A stretch of DNA of 64,000 nucleotides, taken from positions 29,790 to 93,789 of the forward strand of contig JAZQBL010000001.1 of assembly GCA_045545665.1 (NCBI GenBank), read 5' to 3'. This DNA is from RGIG7213 sp045545665. Its GTDB lineage: Bacteria > Bacillota > Clostridia > Oscillospirales > CAG-272. Positions 53,749-62,223 of this stretch are shown here, in pieces. Both the position numbers and the translations under genes were made by a program. The notes under the pieces are model-generated. The model did no database searches. It saw only the letters and a list, made by a program, of their open reading frames with translations, and had not been told where the DNA came from. Numbering within the stretch: the first letter of the stretch is position 1; every line of letters begins with the position of its first letter.

Positions 53749-54804
53749 TCACTTCTTGAATGTGTCCATAAATGCTTTGGCGGAATCTTCTGTAAAGGAA
53801 GTATTTGTACCGCCTGCAAATGACCATATTCCGTCAGCACAGCCTGTAGTTTTTACTTCTTTGCCTTCTCCGATATTAGAAAGCTTTGTAAGAGTATTCT
53901 GTATGACCTCGGTAAGAGCTGATGCATTTACCGTGTATGAAAATGCAGCTTCGGAATCTGCCGTTTCAATCGATGCAAATGCTTTGTTACCGTGCGATTC
54001 TTTTAATGCACTTGCGAATTCACCGTTTTCGGGAATGACTATATCACACGTTTCGTAAAGAGATGCCGCACGTGTTTTTGCATCTGCATCATAAGATGTA
54101 TCATCCGTAAGCGAAACGTCGGATATGGAAAGCTCTGTTTTCGCCTTTGCTACTCCCTCTTCTATTCCCGCTTTAAAGCTCTTTGAATATTCACTGTCAG
54201 AGCCGAGATATCCTATTGCTTTGTATCCGCATTTTACTGCCGTATATCCGTAAAGCTGTCCGAGTTCATTTTCATTTACAACCAATGATACTGTCTTGAC
54301 AGCTAAATTATCAACATTTGCTGCTTGATGGACCGAAGAAACGCCGGGCAGTAAGAACCAGATTCCGTTGTAGTTTTTGTCATATTTTTCGTCTTTTACA
54401 ATGTATTCAAAATACGTGTCTGCACAGTCCTCGCCGGGCAATACGATCATTGATTTGGTGGCATTTCTTTGATTTGTTGCAAGCTGGATCTGTGTAAAAT
54501 ATGAGAGGCGTTTAGCTTCTTCTCTCTGTTTTTTTTCAGTTTCCACGCGATTTGATATTTCCGTTTCGGAAGGAGCAAAGTATTTGTATTTCTGATTTGT
54601 TCCCTCTGTAAATCCTTTTACTGCAAGCCAGGAGATATCTTCAAGTGTTTGCGGCTCCTCTTTTCCGCTTATATCACCTATCATCATAATGTCATACTTA
54701 GTGCCCGTAGAAGTTTTATCGGATACACATGAGCCGCAGGACGTAAGAGTCGATACCGTCAATGCAAATAAAATTAAGAATAAAAGCGATCTTTTGAGTT
54801 TCAT
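53749..54804 (-). CDS. BMP-family nucleoside-binding lipoprotein
   Basis: A 351-residue secreted lipoprotein. Residues 1-22 are a type II signal peptide with lipobox LTSC. The mature part has the periplasmic-binding-protein I fold of the Med/BMP/PnrA group: IGDISGKEE near the start, the WFLLPGVSSVHQAANVD segment, and KCGYKAIGYLGSDSEYS. These proteins bind nucleosides for ABC transporters. The ATG at 54804 has AGGAAT upstream. It heads a two-gene operon with pdp from its own promoter. No permease or ATPase gene lies in this window, so it must use a transporter encoded elsewhere or act in another way. Confidence 0.75.
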   Translation of the reverse strand: MKLKRSLLFLILFALTVSTLTSCGSCVSDKTSTGTKYDIMMIGDISGKEEPQTLEDISWLAVKGFTEGTNQKYKYFAPSETEISNRVETEKKQREEAKRLSYFTQIQLATNQRNATKSMIVLPGEDCADTYFEYIVKDEKYDKNYNGIWFLLPGVSSVHQAANVDNLAVKTVSLVVNENELGQLYGYTAVKCGYKAIGYLGSDSEYSKSFKAGIEEGVAKAKTELSISDVSLTDDTSYDADAKTRAASLYETCDIVIPENGEFASALKESHGNKAFASIETADSEAAFSYTVNASALTEVIQNTLTKLSNIGEGKEVKTTGCADGIWSFAGGTNTSFTEDSAKAFMDTFKK

Positions 54805-54837
54805 AATCAAATTCCTATCTATAGTTATTAATACATA

Positions 54838-54866
54838 ATTATAATACTCGCACCTCATTCTTGCAA
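54838..54866 (-). promoter_or_regulatory. Sigma-A promoter for the BMP lipoprotein-pdp operon
   Basis: On the minus strand TTGCAA (54866-54861), 17-base spacer, TATAAT (54843-54838), about 34 bases from the start codon. Confidence 0.7.
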
Positions 54867-54937
54867 TACAATAATTATAAACTATTTTTTAATTTTAATA
54901 CAGAGGGAAATTTTATAAAAAAAGCAATCAAAAATCC

Positions 54938-54966
54938 TTGTAAAATCAAAAATATTATGTTATACT
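54938..54966 (+). promoter_or_regulatory. Sigma-A promoter for the NERD-like gene and gpsA
   Basis: TTGTAA (54938-54943), 17-base spacer, TATACT (54961-54966), 28 bases before the ATG. The site GGAGAG lies between. Confidence 0.7.
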
Positions 54967-54994
54967 AATCGTATATTTTTTATGGAGAGATATA

Positions 54995-55684
54995 ATGGGA
55001 TTTTTAAAAGTATTATTCATCATTTTGATAGTCATCTCGTGCCTTATAGGTATCGCATACGTAATGATGATATTTTTAAAGAAAACGAGATATAAGCAAA
55101 TAAGCGGAAAAAAGCTTTCAAATTATGCAAGGCTTCACGAAACGATATGCTCGGAGCTGTTTAGAAAAAATGTTTTTACCGGGTACTTTTTTCCGTCAAA
55201 AAAAGAAAAAAACGGCGCGATAACAAAATATTCAAAGATCGACTGTGTTGTTGTCACACGGGGCGGAATAGCAGTGATAACGGTATGTGACAAACAAGGC
55301 AGGATCGACAATTCCAAGCAGGATGTATGGGTACAGTGTCATAATGACAACGTAACCGAATTTGAAAATCCTCTTATAAAAAACGAAGGAAACAAAAAGA
55401 TCGTATACGATATACTTCGTAAAGGAAAACTGCGTAATATCCCGTTGTATAACATAGCTGTCTTTGTAAATAAAAATACGGAATTTCTTGCAGAAACCGA
55501 TAACGTATTTTCGATTGATGAAATAGCTATGGTTCTGAAGCAGATGAATCACGAAAATGCGCTTACTATGTTTGAAATGTTCAATGCCGTTCAGATACTT
55601 AATTCAAGTAAACGCACTGCCGCTGAAGTTAAGGCGTATATGAAAAAGTTAAACGGTGAAAAAACCAAATACATTGTTGAATGA
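54995..55684 (+). CDS. NERD-like membrane-anchored protein, active site altered
   Basis: A 229-residue protein with an N-terminal transmembrane segment (about 5-29) and a NERD-like domain. The run SKIDCVVVTRGGIAVITVCDKQGRID followed by W, then FENPL, matches the NERD pattern of IDhvvv-GifviE-K--G-I--W--NP. NERD is a predicted PD-(D/E)XK nuclease fold. At the position of the ExK motif this protein reads TVC, so both the acidic and the Lys residue appear lost. The Gln that normally follows NPL is also missing. It may bind nucleic acid without cutting it, or be a diverged relative. It shares an operon with gpsA, whose ATG lies 16 bp downstream. Confidence 0.65.
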   Translation: MGFLKVLFIILIVISCLIGIAYVMMIFLKKTRYKQISGKKLSNYARLHETICSELFRKNVFTGYFFPSKKEKNGAITKYSKIDCVVVTRGGIAVITVCDKQGRIDNSKQDVWVQCHNDNVTEFENPLIKNEGNKKIVYDILRKGKLRNIPLYNIAVFVNKNTEFLAETDNVFSIDEIAMVLKQMNHENALTMFEMFNAVQILNSSKRTAAEVKAYMKKLNGEKTKYIVE

Positions 55685-55700
55685 TCGAAAGGGTCAAAAA

Positions 55701-56660
55701 ATGAATATTACCGTAATCGGCTGCGGAAGATGGGGTTCCTGTCTTGCGTGGTACTTTTCCACACTCAATTATAACGTTCTGATGTACGGACGTGAAGGTT
55801 CGAGATCCTACGACGAGCTTTCGAAAACACATAAAAACGAATATCTTACGTTGCCCGAAACAGTTCGTTTTACAAGTGATCTTTCCTATGCTTTATCTGA
55901 AAGTGATATAATAATCGTTTCTATCGCATCGCAAAACACCCCTGCCCTTTTTGATCAGATAGCAAAGACAAATATCAAGAATAAAATATACGTTCTTTGC
56001 ATGAAAGGACTTATTGAGTCTACGGGTGAAAGACTTTCCGAGGTTGCAAGCAAACGCCTTGATTACACTTCGAGAGTTGCCGTGTGGGTAGGACCCGGCC
56101 ACGTTGAGAACTTTACAAAACGTATTCCCAGCTGTATGGTGATTTCCTCTGCCGATTCAGAGCTTGCCGAAGGACTTTGCAAGGATTTTTCATCCGATAT
56201 AATACGTTTTTATCATTCGAACGATCTTATCGGCACCGAAGTCGGTGCTGCAAGCAAGAACGTAATGGGCATTTGTGCGGGATTACTTGACGGTCTCTCC
56301 GTTTCTACCCTCAAAGGCCCGCTTATGGCAAGAGGTCCGTGGGAAATTTCCCGACTTGTGGAGAAGATGGGCGGTGACGTTATGTCCGTGTACGGTCTTT
56401 CTCATATCGGCGATTATGAAGCGACCCTTTTTTCCGTACACTCCCATAACAGAGCGTTCGGTGAAGCGTTTGTGAAAAAAGAAAACTATTCATATCTTGC
56501 GGAAGGATATTCTACAACAAAGGCACTTTTGCAGCTTGCAAAAAAATATAATGCAGATATGCCTATCACATCTGCATTATACGATATTCTGTTTGAAAAC
56601 GGAAAGCCTGACGAAGTGTTGAAAAATTTATTTATGCGTTCATTAAAGTCTGAATTCTGA
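55701..56660 (+). CDS. gpsA: Glycerol-3-phosphate dehydrogenase [NAD(P)+]
   Basis: A 319-residue enzyme that makes sn-glycerol 3-phosphate for phospholipids. The Rossmann motif ITVIGCGRWGSCLAWY opens the protein, VWVGPGHVENF is a variant of the usual SGP motif, and EVGAASKNVMGICAGLLDGL holds the catalytic Lys. It is somewhat divergent but complete. ATG 55701 has GAAAGGG upstream; a longer frame would run back into the NERD-like gene. Its last 18 bases overlap the end of the convergent CotH-like gene and no terminator lies between. Confidence 0.9.
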   Translation: MNITVIGCGRWGSCLAWYFSTLNYNVLMYGREGSRSYDELSKTHKNEYLTLPETVRFTSDLSYALSESDIIIVSIASQNTPALFDQIAKTNIKNKIYVLCMKGLIESTGERLSEVASKRLDYTSRVAVWVGPGHVENFTKRIPSCMVISSADSELAEGLCKDFSSDIIRFYHSNDLIGTEVGAASKNVMGICAGLLDGLSVSTLKGPLMARGPWEISRLVEKMGGDVMSVYGLSHIGDYEATLFSVHSHNRAFGEAFVKKENYSYLAEGYSTTKALLQLAKKYNADMPITSALYDILFENGKPDEVLKNLFMRSLKSEF

Positions 56661-58073
56661 GATGTTTTCTTCTATCCAGTTGTATCTGTCATTTATAAAT
56701 TTTCTCAGATATTCTACTTGAAGCTCATATGTATTATAGGTGCGGTGGTCAACATTCCCCGCTCCTATTTTTTTATCCATTATATCCCAACGCTCGAAAT
56801 TTCGCACCTGAGCTGATGCAAGAGCTTTTGCTTGAATATCTACCGTATTGAGAGCTGTTTGTAAAAGCTCATCTTTTACTTCATCCCAGCGAAGGACAAA
56901 CTTTTCTGTGAATTTCGGGTCTTTAAAAAGAAAACTGTACCAAGATACACTGTCGTTTCCAAGATGGGTAAATTTATTATCTATACTGCACCAACCGTCG
57001 TAGTTCTTGATATCATAAGAATAATTGCCGAAAGCCATATCGAAATCCCAGGCAGGACCGAATTTAAGCTTTTCTCCCGACGGTTTATACATATAACAAC
57101 TTCTGTAGAATACGTTTTCCGTGTTGTTGGTAAATTCGGTAATTATCAGATAATCTATAAGGCTGTCAACGTCGATATATTCTTCATAACCGTTAAGTGA
57201 CACGACGGCGTTTTCCGCTTCTTTCATATAATTTATGATGTAATTTCCCGACGGTGTATACCTTTTTGTGAACTCGGGTTCTTTTATAACGATCCTTAAA
57301 ATGTAGTCGGTGTCAAAATAATTCATACCGTACACCATATCGTCGTTATAATCCCAGCCGACTTCAAGCAGATAAGAGGTGTCGACCGTTTCACCGTCCG
57401 CTGTATATTCGAGCTTGCCACCGCCGAACTCTATTTTTTCGGCAAAGCCGTAAACTCCCATATATTCACCGTTTAAATAAAGCTCAACAGCGATATGAGT
57501 AGGTGTATATTCGAGATTGTCAAGCTTTTTTGCCGTATTATGTGCCACGATGTTTCTCATAAGAGATTTATCGGCGTAATTTGAAACGAGTAACCAGTCT
57601 TTATCCTTTTTCATTCCGAAGAGGCTTATGCTTTCATCAAGCTTTATTCGGTACGATTTCTTTGGGAATTGGTTCCAGGATGCATTTCCGCGTCCTCTTA
57701 TCCTGATATTTATATCAGATATGTCGCAATTCGAAAACCCCGTTTCTTCATCGCAAACAATGCTCATTTTTGCAGACTTATATTCACTTTTTGAAGTTAT
57801 TCCCTCTTTGTCATCCGTTATGATGTTGATTATCGGTACTGCCGTTACTTCATTTTCTTTCGGTACATCGGTTTCGGTTGACGTTACTGCATCCGTTTGT
57901 AAAAAAGTATCTGCCGAGGTCGTTGATCCGTCTGTACTTTCGCTTGCTTCATCAGAGGTCGAATGAGGTTTTTGAGTTTCATTTTGCAGAACTTCTTCGC
58001 TGCACGATGAGGAAAGCAGTGTAATCAGAATAATAAGTAATGACACCGCTTTTCGAAATATATTTTTATGCAT
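56643..58073 (-). CDS. CotH-like lipoprotein (CotH kinase family)
   Basis: A 476-residue predicted lipoprotein: signal peptide with lipobox LLSSSC at about 19-24, a Ser/Thr-rich linker (about 30-75), then a CotH domain. INIRIRGRGNASWNQFPKKSY, DWLLVSNYADKSLMRNI, LYLNGEYMGVYGFAEKIE and FGPAWDFDMAFG are family landmarks; the last holds the acidic pair expected at the kinase-type active site. CotH in Bacillus phosphorylates spore-coat proteins. Extracellular relatives in Clostridia are common on surface proteins, and this one may act on the cell surface rather than the coat. A GAAAGG site precedes the ATG. Confidence 0.88.
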   Translation of the reverse strand: MHKNIFRKAVSLLIILITLLSSSCSEEVLQNETQKPHSTSDEASESTDGSTTSADTFLQTDAVTSTETDVPKENEVTAVPIINIITDDKEGITSKSEYKSAKMSIVCDEETGFSNCDISDINIRIRGRGNASWNQFPKKSYRIKLDESISLFGMKKDKDWLLVSNYADKSLMRNIVAHNTAKKLDNLEYTPTHIAVELYLNGEYMGVYGFAEKIEFGGGKLEYTADGETVDTSYLLEVGWDYNDDMVYGMNYFDTDYILRIVIKEPEFTKRYTPSGNYIINYMKEAENAVVSLNGYEEYIDVDSLIDYLIITEFTNNTENVFYRSCYMYKPSGEKLKFGPAWDFDMAFGNYSYDIKNYDGWCSIDNKFTHLGNDSVSWYSFLFKDPKFTEKFVLRWDEVKDELLQTALNTVDIQAKALASAQVRNFERWDIMDKKIGAGNVDHRTYNTYELQVEYLRKFINDRYNWIEENISEFRL

Positions 58074-58101
58074 AGATCAGGCCTTTCGTTTTTCTTCATT
58101 A

Positions 58102-58130
58102 ATACTATCATTAAATCTCGAAAAAGTAAA
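58102..58130 (-). promoter_or_regulatory. Putative promoter of the CotH-like gene
   Basis: On the minus strand TTTACT (58130-58125), 17-base spacer, TAGTAT (58107-58102). Both hexamers are imperfect, so support is moderate. Confidence 0.5.
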
Positions 58131-58158
58131 GATGATATCATCAATTAATTATCGGAAA

Positions 58159-58186
58159 TTGTTAATTTTTAACCGTTTGATATAAT
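58159..58186 (+). promoter_or_regulatory. Putative promoter of the YlmC/YmxH gene
   Basis: TTGTTA (58159-58164), 16-base spacer, TATAAT (58181-58186) with TGA immediately before it (extended -10). The leader is about 45 nt. Confidence 0.55.
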
Positions 58187-58239
58187 TTGTACCGCGGATA
58201 TCATATTATATAACACATTTGTTTTAAAGGAGATCAAAT

Positions 58240-58521
58240 ATGGATGCGTGTATTCTCACACTCGATGAGTTAAAAAATAAGGAAGTGATAAACGTTTGCG
58301 ACGGTCACAGATTAGGGTTCGTTATTGATGGACAGCTTGATGTTGTTTCCGGTCGGCTTATATCGATAATAGTTCCCGGAGAATGTAATTTTTTGGGAAT
58401 AAGCAAGGGAGAGGATATTCTTATTCCCTGGGAATGTATCGAGCGCATAGGCGATGATATAATACTTGTCAAAATAAACGATATGTACCAGCGCTGTCAG
58501 CACGCCAAAAAGAGAAAATAA
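58240..58521 (+). CDS. YlmC/YmxH family PRC-barrel sporulation protein
   Basis: A 93-residue protein made of one PRC-barrel: LTLDELKNKEVINVCDGHRLGFVIDG at the start and ILIPWECIERIGDDIILVKI at the end. This fits the YlmC/YmxH family found in endospore-forming Firmicutes. The molecular role is not known. An AAAGGAG site is well placed before the ATG. It precedes the class A PBP gene by 97 bp on the same strand. Confidence 0.88.
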   Translation: MDACILTLDELKNKEVINVCDGHRLGFVIDGQLDVVSGRLISIIVPGECNFLGISKGEDILIPWECIERIGDDIILVKINDMYQRCQHAKKRK

Positions 58522-58618
58522 GCTGTATTACATATGTTTTAACAATAAATTTAAATTCATCTCTTGAAATTACTTCCTTATAATGTTAAAAATAAGATGT
58601 ATATAATTCTCGTGAGAG

Positions 58619-61183
58619 GTGTTTCAAATTAAAGATAAATTTTTAAAGATCAAAGATGCCGTGCGTAATTTTTTTAAGAAAATATATTCTTTTGTTAAAA
58701 CGAAAAAAGAAAATTACGAACAGCGTTATCGTGATGAGGGTAATGAAGTTAGTTGGAGTAAAGCCGTAAAAAGGAGTTTTCATATCATCTTTCGGGTGGT
58801 TTTACGCGTTTTCTCGTATTTATTCAACATCATTGCCACAGTTCTGCTCGTCGGTGTTATAACGGGTATTGTTGCAGGTGTCGTATTTATTTTTTATTTA
58901 AAATCAAATGTCGATCCGGAAGTTGATGTAAACGTGTTAAAAACGGAACAGAACGCAACCTCTAAATTTTACTATTATGACAAAGACGGAAACGCGGTTG
59001 AATTGGAAGAAGAACGTATCCACGGTTCCGAAAACCGTATTTGGGTATCTATCAGTGAAATGCCCGAATATTTGAAGGATGCATTTATTGCAATTGAAGA
59101 CCATAGATTCCGCGACCACTCGGGGGTTGACTGGTACAGAACTCTCGGTGCTGTCAAAAACTTTTTCGTTCCCTCTTCAAGCACTTTCGGAGGTTCAACG
59201 ATAACACAGCAGCTTATAAAAAACCTTACAGGTGAAGATGAGGTAACGATACAAAGAAAGGTGCAGGAAATATTCCGAGCGCTGTATCTTGAAAAAAAGA
59301 TGAGCAAGGACGAAATACTTGAGCTGTATTTGAATACGATTTACCTTTCTCAGGGATGTTCGGGTGTAAAGACGGCGGCGTATACCTATTTCGGTAAAGA
59401 AGTATCGGATCTTACGCTTGTTGAATGCGCCGCACTTGCTTCGATCACGAAGTATCCTACGAAGTATGACCCCGTGCAAAATCCGGATAACAATACGGAC
59501 AGGCGTAATACGGTACTTAAGACGATGCTTCAGTACGGTCTTATTACTCAAAGCGAGTTCGATGAAGCGTTTGACAAAGAGCTTGTTCTCGATCTTCAGG
59601 AAGAACAGACAAATAATTCGAATTCTGTAAGCTCTTACTATGTGGATGCAGCTATAGAAGACGTTATTACGGACCTCATGGCAGAAAAGAAAGTAAGCCG
59701 TGAAATAGCATCTAATATGCTGTTTTCGGGCGGACTCAACATTTATCTTTGCATAGATCCCGAGGTCCAATCCATTATGGAGGAAGCGTACCTCGATCCG
59801 AATACGTTTCATTCAAGTGATAAAAAGTATATAGTTAAGCCTCAATCTTCAATGGTAGTATGCGATATTACAGGCGATTGTCTCGGAATCGTCGGCGGCA
59901 GAGGCGAAAAAGTATTGAGCCGAGGACTTAACTATGCTACGCAGACCAAGCGTTCTCCCGGTTCTTCGATAAAACCGTTGGCTGTATACGGTCCTGCGCT
60001 TGAGCTTGAGCTCATAACAGCAGGAACTGTGTATGATGATATTCCGTATTCTTTTGACAGCAATTACAATTATTGGCCGCAAAATATTAATAAGACGTAT
60101 ACAGGCTTGAGAAATATAGCCTATGCTGTTGAGGTCTCATTAAACACAATCGCCGTGCACGTTCTCGATGAAGTAGGTATAGAACGCTCGTATGAATTTA
60201 CACAGAAGTTGGGCTTGTATAATTTGAGAGAAACGTACACTACCTCAACGGGTGTTGAGATGACCGACCTCAGTTTGGCTCCTCTTGCACTTGGTGCGAC
60301 TACAGTCGGTGTGACCGTACGTGAAATGGCAAGTGCGTATACAACGTTTACGAATGACGGTATACACAACGAGTCAAGAACGTACACGAAGGTAACAGAT
60401 TCGTCCGGAACTGTCATTCTTGATAATAAACAGACAAGCACATCTGTATTTAGCACTGAAACTGTTTCGGCAATGACGAAGATGCTTGAAACTGTTGCTT
60501 TGACAAAGAACATTGAGATAAAAAAATATCTCCCCGTGGCCGGCAAAACAGGTACGTCTATGTACGACCATGACCGTTGGTTCTGCGGTTTTACTCCGTA
60601 TTACGTAGGAGCTGTTTGGTACGGTTTTGAAGATCCTAAATCACTTTCCGGTGTTAACAGTTACGTTTCGGTTTATATATTTGACAACGTAATGATGAAG
60701 TTACACGAAAAAATAATAGAGGGTATCAAAAACGGTACAGTTGAGGAAAGGTCTTTTTACGAAGAAGGTGATCTTATTCCGGTTGAAGTATGTTCAAGCT
60801 CCGGAATGCTTTATAATCCCGAAACGTGCGGTCTTGATCCACGACACAATCAACGCGAAACACTGTATTACACACCCGGGACTGAACCTACCGAATATTG
60901 CACAAGACACATCGTTATTGATTTTTGTGCCGATTGTGACTGTGTGGCAAATGATAACTGTCCCAATAAAATAAAGCAGGCGCTCGTCCTGGAAACTGAA
61001 CGTGAATTCCCTGTGTTTATGTACGTGACGGATGCGCAGTATATATACCGTCCGCTCGGAGCGGCGTTACCGTACAGCTCAAGCAGATATCCGTTTTTCC
61101 ATAATGCGGTTGAAAAAGGCACGCACATAGGAATAACGAGGACGGATAAAAAGGCGGCAAACTCACTTTGTACAGTGCATTGA
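58619..61183 (+). CDS. Class A penicillin-binding protein (PBP1A family)
   Basis: A bifunctional peptidoglycan synthase of about 854 residues with a basic cytoplasmic tail, one transmembrane segment (about 70-100), a GT51 transglycosylase domain (catalytic Glu in AIEDHRFRDHSGVDW near 159; FGGSTITQQLIKNL) and a transpeptidase domain with SxxK as GSSIKP (about 448-452), SxN in VSLNT and KTG in GKTGTSMYD (about 642). A Cys-rich tail (CSSSGMLY, CADCDCVANDNCP) follows. The start is uncertain. GTG 58619 overlaps the only good site, GAGAGG, while an ATT at 58628 lies at ideal distance from it. A TATAAT at 58602-58607 lies just upstream without a clear -35. Confidence 0.93.
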   Translation: MFQIKDKFLKIKDAVRNFFKKIYSFVKTKKENYEQRYRDEGNEVSWSKAVKRSFHIIFRVVLRVFSYLFNIIATVLLVGVITGIVAGVVFIFYLKSNVDPEVDVNVLKTEQNATSKFYYYDKDGNAVELEEERIHGSENRIWVSISEMPEYLKDAFIAIEDHRFRDHSGVDWYRTLGAVKNFFVPSSSTFGGSTITQQLIKNLTGEDEVTIQRKVQEIFRALYLEKKMSKDEILELYLNTIYLSQGCSGVKTAAYTYFGKEVSDLTLVECAALASITKYPTKYDPVQNPDNNTDRRNTVLKTMLQYGLITQSEFDEAFDKELVLDLQEEQTNNSNSVSSYYVDAAIEDVITDLMAEKKVSREIASNMLFSGGLNIYLCIDPEVQSIMEEAYLDPNTFHSSDKKYIVKPQSSMVVCDITGDCLGIVGGRGEKVLSRGLNYATQTKRSPGSSIKPLAVYGPALELELITAGTVYDDIPYSFDSNYNYWPQNINKTYTGLRNIAYAVEVSLNTIAVHVLDEVGIERSYEFTQKLGLYNLRETYTTSTGVEMTDLSLAPLALGATTVGVTVREMASAYTTFTNDGIHNESRTYTKVTDSSGTVILDNKQTSTSVFSTETVSAMTKMLETVALTKNIEIKKYLPVAGKTGTSMYDHDRWFCGFTPYYVGAVWYGFEDPKSLSGVNSYVSVYIFDNVMMKLHEKIIEGIKNGTVEERSFYEEGDLIPVEVCSSSGMLYNPETCGLDPRHNQRETLYYTPGTEPTEYCTRHIVIDFCADCDCVANDNCPNKIKQALVLETEREFPVFMYVTDAQYIYRPLGAALPYSSSRYPFFHNAVEKGTHIGITRTDKKAANSLCTVH

Positions 61184-61226
61184 CCGCAATAAATTATCAT
61201 AAATTGTCAAATAATAATTAATTTAC

Positions 61227-61255
61227 TTGACAACGCCGAATAATTGTAGTATAAT
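61227..61255 (+). promoter_or_regulatory. Consensus sigma-A promoter for the DUF4430 lipoprotein
   Basis: TTGACA (61227-61232), exactly 17 bases, TATAAT (61250-61255). The ATG is 45 bases downstream with AAGGAGG between, so strong constitutive expression is expected. Confidence 0.88.
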
Positions 61256-61300
61256 TAGACAAAGTAATGTCTTAACATTTAAGGAGGTTTAATTACCGAT

Positions 61301-62149
61301 ATGAAAATTAGAAAAATTTTAGCTTTGATCCTTTCCGCAATGATGGTAATTTCTGTTTTTGCTTCGTGCGGTGACAATTCTGACGATCTTACGGATACAA
61401 CGACGTACGTTTCGGTGTATGCGTATAATACAGCCGGTAAGAGATTTCTTAATCTCGACGCAGTATGTGTTATCCCCAATGAAAACGCCGAAAACGATTG
61501 GGAAAAGACCGCTACTCCCTACCTCGCTTTGAAGGCGCTTTGCGACAACAAAAAGAAGGACTGCGTTATAACTACCGATATCGGTAAAAACGTAACGGTG
61601 GAAAGCATTTCCAACTTCAGCGCAGGCACATCCGAGGATGGAAGTCCTTGCCTTTGGTATGTTTACGTAAACGGTGTGAAGGTGGAAGACTCCAAAAACT
61701 GCGTTTTGAAGAATTACGACCTCGTTGAGTTCAGACTTGAAGAAGATAATTACAGAACGATCTCCATTACGTTCAACGCAACGGACGGAGCTAAGAAGCT
61801 CATAGATGAAGAGGCTGTTTCCTTTGGTGGTGACAAGTCCGATCTTACCCTTTATAACTTCTTTAATATGTCTGCATTCAATTCCGCAGCTAAAAAGGAA
61901 GGAAAAACAGAGCTTATTGCAGAAGGCGCAAGCGTTTCCGAAATGGAAATCGGTCTTTCCGAAGATAAGACGTCAATTGTAAAGATCGGCGATTCCGAAG
62001 CGACGGATACAACAAAATGGGCAGTATACGTAAATGACGAACTTGTAACGTCATCCTTTGCAGAACTCGTACTTAAAGACGGAGATACGATTCTCTTCGA
62101 TCTTGAAAATATCGAAAGTGGCGACGAAACTGAAGTTCCCGAAGCGTAA
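61301..62149 (+). CDS. Lipoprotein with two DUF4430-like domains
   Basis: A 282-residue predicted lipoprotein with a type II signal peptide (lipobox VFASC at about 18-23). The mature part contains two repeats of the same small fold. The first ends WYVYVNGVKVEDSKNCVLKN and then DLVEFRLE; the second has WAVYVNDELVTSSFAELVLK and then DTILFDLE. This W-x-V-Y-V-N pattern is the mark of DUF4430, a fold related to the C-terminal domain of transcobalamin-type proteins. Many such proteins are secreted in Gram-positives; their ligands are mostly unknown. The acidic tail is EIESGDETEVPEA-like. Consensus promoter, strong ribosome-binding site and terminator make it a single, probably well-expressed unit. 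Confidence 0.78.
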   Translation: MKIRKILALILSAMMVISVFASCGDNSDDLTDTTTYVSVYAYNTAGKRFLNLDAVCVIPNENAENDWEKTATPYLALKALCDNKKKDCVITTDIGKNVTVESISNFSAGTSEDGSPCLWYVYVNGVKVEDSKNCVLKNYDLVEFRLEEDNYRTISITFNATDGAKKLIDEEAVSFGGDKSDLTLYNFFNMSAFNSAAKKEGKTELIAEGASVSEMEIGLSEDKTSIVKIGDSEATDTTKWAVYVNDELVTSSFAELVLKDGDTILFDLENIESGDETEVPEA

Positions 62150-62176
62150 AAATCTATAAAAAACAAACGAATTGTC

Positions 62177-62206
62177 AAGGGAGCGCATCCATTACGCTCC
62201 CTTTAA
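62177..62206 (+). terminator. Rho-independent terminator
   Basis: AAGGGAGCG (62177-62185) pairs with CGCTCCCTT (62195-62203) around a nine-base loop and is followed by a short T-rich stretch. It lies 27 bp after the lipoprotein stop. Confidence 0.8.
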
Positions 62207-62223
62207 TTCTCAAAGGAAATAAA

